From positions 186,001 through 250,000 of the forward strand of contig NZ_WEIO01000003.1 of NCBI RefSeq assembly GCF_009183655.1: DNA of 64,000 nt, in the 5' to 3' direction. The notes beneath the pieces are model-generated. The model worked only from the letters and a program-made list of their open reading frames with translations, made no database searches and had not been told where the DNA came from. This document shows positions 56,790 through 64,000 of the stretch, in pieces. The DNA comes from Bacillus aerolatus (GTDB lineage Bacteria > Bacillota > Bacilli > Bacillales > Domibacillaceae). The position numbers were made by a program, and so were the translations under genes. Within the stretch, counting starts at the first letter, position 1, and each line of letters starts with the position of its first letter.

Positions 56790-57425
56790 ATGACAGCGAA
56801 ATGGATTGATATTTCCCAGCCGCTCAGCAGCCGGATTGCCCATTGGCCCGGTGACATTCCTTTTTCTTATGAGCTTTCTTTTACGAAAGAACAGACGGGA
56901 TCAGTGAATCTTGGACAATTGACAACAAGCCTGCATACAGGCACACACATTGATGCTCCATTTCACTTTGACTCCCGCGGTACAACCGTGCTTGAACTTG
57001 ATTTGAATGTGTTCATCGGTAAAGCCCGTGTCATTGATGTATTTCACCTTAAAGAAATCGGGGCGGCACAATTGAAAGCGCTTAATATAGAAGGAAGCGA
57101 ACGACTGCTATTAAAAACGATGCCTAATAGCCAGCCTTACGTATTTCCTGAGAAAGCGACTCCGCTCCATCCGGATCTTGGCCCCTTTTTAAAAGAAGAA
57201 GGCATTTGTTTAATCGGCGTGGACGTGCCATCGGTTGATTTGTTTGACAGTAAAGATATGGCAGTGCATCACTCTTTTTGTGAAAATGGCGTTCACATTC
57301 TTGAGAATATCGTGCTTGATCATGTGACGCCGGGCGACTATGAATTGATTGCCCTTCCGCTGCCCATTGAAGGAGCAGACGGCAGTCCTGTCCGCGCTGT
57401 TCTTCGCCCTCTTGCTAATGATTAG
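56790..57425 (+). CDS. kynB: Kynurenine formamidase (KynB)
   Basis: Metal-dependent arylformamidase that splits N-formylkynurenine to kynurenine and formate, step two of tryptophan oxidation. The 211-residue cyclase-family protein has the metal motif HTGTHIDAPFHF (about 50-61) and the further DVPSVDLFDS. It is the first gene of kynB-kynA-transporter; kynA begins 16 bases downstream. The ribosome site is weak (AGGATGTGG). Assignment is strengthened by the neighbour kynA. Confidence 0.93.
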   Translation: MTAKWIDISQPLSSRIAHWPGDIPFSYELSFTKEQTGSVNLGQLTTSLHTGTHIDAPFHFDSRGTTVLELDLNVFIGKARVIDVFHLKEIGAAQLKALNIEGSERLLLKTMPNSQPYVFPEKATPLHPDLGPFLKEEGICLIGVDVPSVDLFDSKDMAVHHSFCENGVHILENIVLDHVTPGDYELIALPLPIEGADGSPVRAVLRPLAND

Positions 57426-57441
57426 GAAAGGATGATAGAAC

Positions 57442-58284
57442 ATGACATCAAAAAAACCTGACTTTTCAAAGGAACCATCTATTCATACGGACTTCACGAA
57501 CAATATGACGTACGGGGAATATTTGGGGCTCGACCGCCTCCTTTCTTCCCAACAGCGCTTATCCGGCCATCACGACGAAATGCTGTTCATCGTTATTCAC
57601 CAAGTAAGCGAGCTGTGGATGAAACTGATCATTCATGAAATGAAAGGCGCAATCCGCTCTATTCAGCAAGATGCACTGCAGCCTGCTTTTAAGATGCTCG
57701 CCCGCGTGTCCAAAATCCAGACGCAAATTATTCAAGCGTGGGATGTACTGTCTACTCTTACCCCTTCTGAATACATGGAATTTCGCGATAAGCTCGGCCA
57801 GGCTTCCGGCTTCCAGTCTTACCAATACAGGCAAATCGAATTTATGCTCGGTTATAAAACGGATCATATTTTAACCATTTATCAAAAAGATGCCGAACTT
57901 CATGATATATTAGAAAAAGCTTACCGCGCGCCAAGCATTTACGATGCGGCGATTGAAGCGCTTTTCCGCGCAGGGTTCCCAATTAATCGTGACTTAATTA
58001 AGCGTGATTACTCTGTGACTTATACGGGCGATCCGACGGTCGAAGCTGCCTGGATGGATGTGTACAACGATGTAAAAACGCATTGGGATCTATACCAACT
58101 GGCGGAAAAGCTGATTGATATTGAAGACTGGCTCCAGCAGTGGCGCTTCCGCCACATGAAAACCGTCGAGCGAATTATCGGTTTTAAAATGGGCACCGGC
58201 GGTTCATCGGGTGTAAACTATTTAAAAAAGGTGCTTGATCATCGCTTTTTTCCCGAATTGTGGGATTTGCGCACGAAGCTTTAA
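57442..58284 (+). CDS. kynA: Tryptophan 2,3-dioxygenase
   Basis: Heme dioxygenase that opens the indole ring of tryptophan to N-formylkynurenine. The 280-residue TDO has [14 protein letters not shown], the substrate His in [31 protein letters not shown] and the heme-ligand region [36 protein letters not shown] precedes the ATG. With kynB it makes kynurenine; kynureninase (kynU), often the third gene of this operon, is absent here and replaced by a transporter. Confidence 0.95.
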   Translation: MTSKKPDFSKEPSIHTDFTNNMTYGEYLGLDRLLSSQQRLSGHHDEMLFIVIHQVSELWMKLIIHEMKGAIRSIQQDALQPAFKMLARVSKIQTQIIQAWDVLSTLTPSEYMEFRDKLGQASGFQSYQYRQIEFMLGYKTDHILTIYQKDAELHDILEKAYRAPSIYDAAIEALFRAGFPINRDLIKRDYSVTYTGDPTVEAAWMDVYNDVKTHWDLYQLAEKLIDIEDWLQQWRFRHMKTVERIIGFKMGTGGSSGVNYLKKVLDHRFFPELWDLRTKL

Positions 58285-58315
58285 TTATTTAGATGGATAG
58301 AGAAGGTGAGTTTTT

Positions 58316-59653
58316 ATGGAGAAAAAAGAACAATGGTCCTCCCGTCTCGGCTTTATTTTATCGTCAGCCGGAGCGGCGATCGGACTGGGCGCCATTTGGA
58401 AGTTCCCTTATGTAACCGGTCAGAGCGGCGGCGGCGCATTTCTTTTATTATTTATTTTATTTACTTTATTAATCGGGCTGCCGATGCTCATTTCCGAATT
58501 TATTATCGGCCGCGGGTCCGGCAGAGAAGCCGTCAGCGCTTATAAAAAACTGGCTCCCGCAAGCTTTTGGACAATTACAGGGAAACTAGGGGTCGCAGGC
58601 TGCTTTCTTCTGCTATCCTTTTACAGCGTTGTAGGCGGCTGGGTACTTACTTACACCGTGATGTCGCTCGGCGGCCAGGTCATTAAAGGCGGAGCCGATT
58701 ACGGTGCTTTATTCGGACAAATTACCGGATCGCCTTTCATTACGATTAGCGGACTCGCCGCTTTTTTATTAATTAACATCATCGTCATTGCTTCTGGTGT
58801 GAAAAACGGCATTGAGAAAGCAAGCAAATACATGATGCCGCTGTTATTCCTGTTTTTTATCGTGCTCGTTATCCGTTCGCTCACGCTTGACGGAGCAATG
58901 GAAGGTGTCCGCTTTTTCCTGCAGCCTGACTTTTCCAAAATCACGGCGGAAGCGGTTCTTTATGCACTCGGACAGTCGTTCTTCTCTCTCGCTGTCGGCT
59001 TTTCATGCATGGTAACATACAGCTCTTATTTAAATAAAAAAGTCAGCATCCCGACATCTGCCGGCTCGGTTGCACTCATGAATATCTTCGTTTCTGTCCT
59101 TGCCGGCCTGGCGATCTTTCCGGTCGTTTTCGCTTTTGGCTTCGAGCCAGCTGAAGGACCTGGATTATTATTTATCGTTTTGCCATCCGTATTTTCGCAA
59201 ATGCCGTTTGGCGAGTTGTTTTTATTTATGTTTCTCGTGCTGTTTTTATTTGCTACCTTAACGTCTTCGTTCAGCTTATTGGAAATCATCGTCGCGGCAT
59301 TTTTGAAAAATGGCGCCACAAGAAAAAGACTGGCCATCATAGCGGGCATAATCGTCTTCTTCGCCGGCATCCCAGCAGCGCTTTCATCAAGTGTGCTTGC
59401 AAATGTTCAATTTTTAGACAAAACTGTTTTTGATGCAACCGACTTTCTCGTCAGCAATATTCTTCTGCCGCTTGGCAATTTGCTGATCGCTTTATTTATT
59501 GCCTGGAAAATGAACCAGCAACTCGTCAAAGAAGAGTTTATGTCTGGCCGCCAACTCAGCCCGGGCACGTATTCTGCGTGGCATTTGCTCATGAAGTGGA
59601 TCGTGCCGCTGACGATCATTATTGTCTTTATTAACACACTTGGCTTGTTTTAA
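58316..59653 (+). CDS. Sodium-dependent transporter (NSS/SNF family)
   Basis: A 445-residue, 11-12 helix symporter. The TM1 substrate/sodium motif SSAGAAIGLGAIWKFPYVTGQSGGGAF and the C-terminal sodium-site region of the family are clear. The closest studied type is MhsT of Alkalihalobacillus halodurans, which carries tryptophan and other hydrophobic residues. It starts 31 bases after kynA with GAAGGTGA before the ATG, so tryptophan uptake is the natural inference. Confidence 0.88.
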   Translation: MEKKEQWSSRLGFILSSAGAAIGLGAIWKFPYVTGQSGGGAFLLLFILFTLLIGLPMLISEFIIGRGSGREAVSAYKKLAPASFWTITGKLGVAGCFLLLSFYSVVGGWVLTYTVMSLGGQVIKGGADYGALFGQITGSPFITISGLAAFLLINIIVIASGVKNGIEKASKYMMPLLFLFFIVLVIRSLTLDGAMEGVRFFLQPDFSKITAEAVLYALGQSFFSLAVGFSCMVTYSSYLNKKVSIPTSAGSVALMNIFVSVLAGLAIFPVVFAFGFEPAEGPGLLFIVLPSVFSQMPFGELFLFMFLVLFLFATLTSSFSLLEIIVAAFLKNGATRKRLAIIAGIIVFFAGIPAALSSSVLANVQFLDKTVFDATDFLVSNILLPLGNLLIALFIAWKMNQQLVKEEFMSGRQLSPGTYSAWHLLMKWIVPLTIIIVFINTLGLF

Positions 59654-59665
59654 TAGATACTTTTT

Positions 59666-59699
59666 GGGGAAGTCTTCTTAATAAGAAGACTTCTTTTTC
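59666..59699 (+). terminator. kyn operon terminator
   Basis: GAAGTCTTCTT, AAT, AAGAAGACTTC, TTTTTC. Confidence 0.9.
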
Positions 59700-59729
59700 A
59701 TTCATTTAATCTCAATTCGGCATTAATAG

Positions 59730-59777
59730 CATATCTTAACGGCATTGACGATATTATTTAGTATGCCGTAAGATGTG
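59730..59777 (+). promoter_or_regulatory. gdhA promoter inside an inverted repeat
   Basis: -35 TTGACG (59745-59750), 18 bases, -10 TAAGAT (59769-59774). The promoter is flanked and overlapped by CATATCTTAACGGCAT (59730-59745) and its near complement ATGCCGTAAGATGTG (59763-59777), which differ by single-base changes. Each arm covers one promoter element, so a dimeric regulator could shut it. Confidence 0.62.
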
Positions 59778-59811
59778 AATAGATCGTTTTATTATTCAAA
59801 AAATTCTTTGA

Positions 59812-61212
<1,401 letters not shown>

Positions 61213-61221
61213 CGAGTAAAT

Positions 61222-61345
61222 AGAGGCTGCCCTATAAGTGCCTGGCTCCTCCAATCACGCTAAAATATAGTATGTTAGCAAGTGTTTCATACTACATATG
61301 GCGGTGGAGGTGCCTGGCTCTTTTTCTTTTGGGCAGCCTCTTTTC
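61222..61345 (+). terminator. Composite nested-hairpin terminator after gdhA
   Basis: Outer stem AGAGGCTGCCC (61222) with GGGCAGCCTCTTTT (61332). Inside are two AGTGCCTGGCTC words, a CCTCCA/TGGAGG stem and a TAGTATG/CATACTA stem. Far longer than a simple terminator. Confidence 0.75.
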
Positions 61346-61415
61346 ATTTTTCGTTAAACATATTATTATAAAAAAGTTGCATATTTTTATTAGTTGAGAA
61401 AGGCTGGAAACTCCG

Positions 61416-62678
61416 TTGAAACGTTTTCTAAAAAGCTACCAATTTACTTTTTTATTGCTCGCAGCTATTCTCCTTGGCGGAATCGCCGGTGTTATATTCG
61501 GGCCGAAAGCAGCGGTTGTGAAGCCGCTCGGGGACTTATTTTTAAATTTAATGTTTATGATTATTATCCCGCTCGTGTTTTTCAGCATTGCATCAGCTAT
61601 TGCCAGCATGGACGGAATGAAGCGCCTCGGCAAAATCATGGGGAGCGTTGTTGTCGTCTTTTTATCTACCGCTGCGGTTTCAGCTGTGATCGGAATTTTA
61701 GGAACGATGGTTTTTAACCCGCTCGAAGGAACCGATCTGACTTCCATTCAAACGATCATGGATGAATTCGATCCGGCTGAAGCAGAAACAGAAGACGTGT
61801 CATTTGCCGAACGGCTTGTGAATACTTTCACCGTTAATGATTTTTCTTTGCTTTTATCGAAAAGCAATATGTTGCAGCTGATCGTCTTTTCGATTTTGTT
61901 TGGCCTTGCTGCCGCAATGGCTAAAGAAAAAGGAAAGCCGATCGCCGATTTTCTAGCATCCGGGACAGCGGTCATGATGAAAATGGTATCAATCATTATG
62001 TATTACGCTCCGATTGGTCTCGGCTGCTACTTTGCTGCTGTCATCGGTGAACTCGGGCCGCAAATTCTCGGCGGCTATGCCCGGACGTTCGTTCTTTACC
62101 TCGGCTTAACGATCATTTATTACTTTGTTTTCTTTACTTTGTATGCGTTTATTGCGGGCGGGAAAGATGGAGTGAAAATCTTCTGGAAGCATGCAGCCGC
62201 CCCTTCCGTCACGGCTATTGCCACTTGCTCAAGCGCGGCTAGCATTCCGGTTAACTTGACAGCTGTTCAAAAAATGGGCGTGCCGAAAGACATCGCCGAA
62301 ACGGTCATTCCGCTCGGAGCAAACACACATAAAGACGGCTCTGTATTTGGCGGCGTGCTGAAGATTGTCTTCTTGTTCGCTCTTTTCGGAAAAGACATGA
62401 CAAGTTTGACGAGCATTTTAGCGATCCTTGGCGTTTCGTTTCTCGTCGGCGCTGTCATGGGAGCAATTCCTGGCGGCGGCATGATCGGCGAAATGCTGAT
62501 TTTAAGCGTGTTCGGTTTCCCGCCGGAAGCACTGCCGATTATCGCTGTTATTAGTACAATCATTGATGCACCGGCTACGTTGTTAAATTCAACCGGCAAT
62601 ACCGTTTGTGCGATGCTCGTTACTCGTCTTGTCGAAGGAAAGAATTGGCTGCATCGCCAGCTGGCCATGAGTGCTTAA
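61416..62678 (+). CDS. Dicarboxylate/amino acid:cation symporter (DAACS)
   Basis: A 420-residue GltP/DctA-type transporter with about eight helices and two re-entrant loops. The HP1 serine motif appears as TCSSAASIPVNL and the TM7 motif as GANTHKDGSVF, in place of the more usual NMDGT, so substrate specificity may differ from GltP. HP2 region PGGGMIGEMLIL is present. Start is TTG at 61416 with AAAGG upstream at a longer distance. Substrates of the family are glutamate, aspartate or C4-dicarboxylates. Confidence 0.87.
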   Translation: MKRFLKSYQFTFLLLAAILLGGIAGVIFGPKAAVVKPLGDLFLNLMFMIIIPLVFFSIASAIASMDGMKRLGKIMGSVVVVFLSTAAVSAVIGILGTMVFNPLEGTDLTSIQTIMDEFDPAEAETEDVSFAERLVNTFTVNDFSLLLSKSNMLQLIVFSILFGLAAAMAKEKGKPIADFLASGTAVMMKMVSIIMYYAPIGLGCYFAAVIGELGPQILGGYARTFVLYLGLTIIYYFVFFTLYAFIAGGKDGVKIFWKHAAAPSVTAIATCSSAASIPVNLTAVQKMGVPKDIAETVIPLGANTHKDGSVFGGVLKIVFLFALFGKDMTSLTSILAILGVSFLVGAVMGAIPGGGMIGEMLILSVFGFPPEALPIIAVISTIIDAPATLLNSTGNTVCAMLVTRLVEGKNWLHRQLAMSA

Positions 62679-62685
62679 AATTGAG

Positions 62686-62738
62686 AAGGGGCCGTTCCAA
62701 AAGTCAGTGCTAAAAAGACTTTTAGAACGGCCCCCTTT
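62686..62738 (+). terminator. DAACS gene terminator
   Basis: GGGGCCGTTCCAAAAGTC, loop, GACTTTTAGAACGGCCCC, CTTTTG; one mismatch in an 18-bp stem. Confidence 0.88.
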
Positions 62739-62742
62739 TGGT

Positions 62743-62930
62743 GTTATGCACAGATCATTGGCGTTTATGCACGGCTATGACAATTTTCTGCACGGAAATC
62801 GTTGAATTGTGCACAACAAACAGACTTATGCGCCGATCACCAGGCTTTGTGCACACGTTGCACGAGTTTATGCACGCTCACGTCCAATTTATGCACAGGA
62901 ATCGCCAAGGTATGCGCGTTAACCAATAAT
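62743..62930 (+). repeat. 21-bp phased array, longest copy (nine units)
   Basis: GCAC or GCGC cores start at 62748, 62769, 62790, 62811, 62830, 62851, 62872, 62893, 62914: steps 21, 21, 21, 19, 21, 21, 21, 21. Core word TTATGCAC, TTTGTGCAC or TTCTGCAC; the 13 bases between cores are not conserved. Starts right after the DAACS terminator. A 63-codon frame over it is broken by the 19-base step and is not a gene. Confidence 0.85.
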
Positions 62931-63057
62931 AAATAAAAGTTACACAAAAGAGGCTTTTGAGATAACCTTTTTTATTACCTTCCTTTCCGATCCCTGTAGT
63001 CTGAACTAGTGATTTCTGTTACGATTAATAGAAAGAATGCTGACCAGATGGAGATGA

Positions 63058-63969
63058 ATGTTTGTGGAATTGCTTATGATCGTATTGCCGGCTTTTATGA
63101 TTTTTTTCACCGGCTTCCTTGGCCAAAAAATAATCGGTTTTGATATCCGCTCTATTTCCATGGCTGCTCTTTATATTATGTCCCCGTTCCTCGCTTTTCG
63201 GACATTTTATGCCAATGAATTGACGATGGAATATTTTTATATTGTTTTATTTTGCCTTGCCCTTAGTTTCGGGCTTGTTCTTATCGTCGGTCTGACGAGT
63301 TACTTCATGCGTGCTTCCAGGCCGCAAATGTCCGCTATGATGCTCGGCGGCGCCTTCATGAACAGCGGCAATTACGGGGCTCCTGTCGTGCTTTTTGCCT
63401 TTGGGGCGGTCGGATTTGATTACGCTGTGATTATGATGGTATTTCAATCGTTTCTCATGAACACAATCGGACTCTTTTTTGCCTCGCTCGGCGGCGAAGA
63501 AGAAGCTTCTTTAAAAGATTCTCTCAAGCGCGTCGTCCGCATGCCAGTCATTCATGGCGCACTGGCCGGAGTCGCTCTGCAGCTATTATCTATACATATC
63601 CCGAAAACATTTATGGAAGCGATCAGCCTGATTGCCGATGCTTCCATTCCAACGGTGATGCTCGTCCTCGGCATGCAGCTCGCTGTCATCGCAAGAAAAC
63701 GGGTCGCTTACCGATACGTTTCCGCAGTTACGTTGATTCGTATGTTCGTCTCACCGGCACTCGCTGTGGTAATTGTCAGTTTTATGCCGATTAACGAACT
63801 GCTGAAAGACGTCCTGATTTTACAAGCAGCCATGCCAGCCGCAGCAAACACGACGATGTTTGCCATCCAATTTGGCACAGAGCCTGACCTTGTTTCGTTT
63901 ACGACGCTGATCACGACACTGTTAAGCATTGTGACGATCCCATTGACACTTTTTTATTTGGGTGTGTAA
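63058..63969 (+). CDS. AEC family transporter
   Basis: A 303-residue auxin efflux carrier/malonate-type permease with about ten helices (two five-helix halves). Typical text: MMLGGAFMNSGNYGAPVVLFAFG with the family NxGNxG/P motif, SIPTVMLVLGMQLA and AAMPAAANTTMFAIQFG. Members carry malate, malonate or other carboxylates. The gene is complete in the window. ATG at 63058 or GTG at 63064 could be the start, GGAG being better placed for the GTG. Confidence 0.85.
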   Translation: MFVELLMIVLPAFMIFFTGFLGQKIIGFDIRSISMAALYIMSPFLAFRTFYANELTMEYFYIVLFCLALSFGLVLIVGLTSYFMRASRPQMSAMMLGGAFMNSGNYGAPVVLFAFGAVGFDYAVIMMVFQSFLMNTIGLFFASLGGEEEASLKDSLKRVVRMPVIHGALAGVALQLLSIHIPKTFMEAISLIADASIPTVMLVLGMQLAVIARKRVAYRYVSAVTLIRMFVSPALAVVIVSFMPINELLKDVLILQAAMPAAANTTMFAIQFGTEPDLVSFTTLITTLLSIVTIPLTLFYLGV

Positions 63970-64000
63970 TTTCACAACGATTTACTGACTAGAAAATCAA

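Noticed and set aside
62738-62929. 63-codon frame with a seven-residue rhythm (FVHTLHE, FMHAHVQ, FMHRNRQ)
   Set aside because: The rhythm is only the 21-bp array read in frame; the 19-bp step breaks it, there is no ribosome site, and the other arrays do not keep a frame.

Overview
The window is chromosomal DNA of an endospore-forming Bacillaceae (low-GC Firmicute). Support comes from spo0F, rsfA, gerQ and a PbpG-type penicillin-binding protein, from strong AGGAGG ribosome sites with many TTG and GTG starts, and from gene order. The runs glpX-murA-tal-fbaA-spo0F-ywjG-pyrG-rpoE-(acdA/fadF)-cls, argS-ywiB-speB-speE-pbpG-ywhD-ywhC-ywhB-ywgA-ywfO-rsfA-lipL-pta-hemQ and gerQ-ywdK-ywdI-ung-pdxK match the ywj to ywd part of the Bacillus subtilis map. 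That part is origin-proximal, which agrees with a near-perfect ParB/Spo0J parS site at 38422 and a Noc-like site at 49432. I cannot name the species. No phage, insertion sequence, CRISPR array, rRNA or tRNA was seen.

Layout: 1-7.6 kb holds central carbon, wall and nucleotide genes with spo0F; pyrG has a leader built like the known CTP-sensed attenuator. 7.6-20 kb holds rpoE and a fatty/branched acyl-CoA degradation cluster read on the minus strand (fadF, thiolase, 3-hydroxyacyl-CoA dehydrogenase, two acyl-CoA dehydrogenases, a TetR regulator and the fused B12 mutase icmF), with a FadR-like operator in the fadF promoter and a cre site before the thiolase gene. 20-42 kb is the conserved cls to pdxK backbone, including polyamine synthesis, lipoylation, heme and spore genes. 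41-49 kb holds bshB2, ilvA, membrane transporters and an ATPase. 49-59.7 kb is an accessory-looking stretch: antiporter, desaturase, a stand-alone trpB, purU, a short-chain dehydrogenase, and a tryptophan catabolic operon (kynB-kynA-sodium symporter). 59.8-64 kb holds gdhA and two carboxylate/amino-acid type transporters.

The least explained content is between genes. (1) Arrays of a short core (TTNTGCAC or TTGTTCAC) recur every 21 bp, at 62.75, 53.3, 24.4 and 33.5 kb, with degenerate traces at 42.17 and 49.27 kb; all are outside genes and all are on the plus strand. (2) A family of about 125-bp hairpin elements occurs singly, in pairs or as a triplet at 12.6, 16.1, 21.4, 36.5, 46.7 and 51.8 kb; several start directly after a stop codon. 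(3) A second tandem repeat family sits flush with the ywiB stop. A DUF1450 gene at 32.3-32.5 kb is broken by a seven-A run. These, the pyrG leader, the parS site and a dyad over the gdhA promoter are the main points for follow-up.
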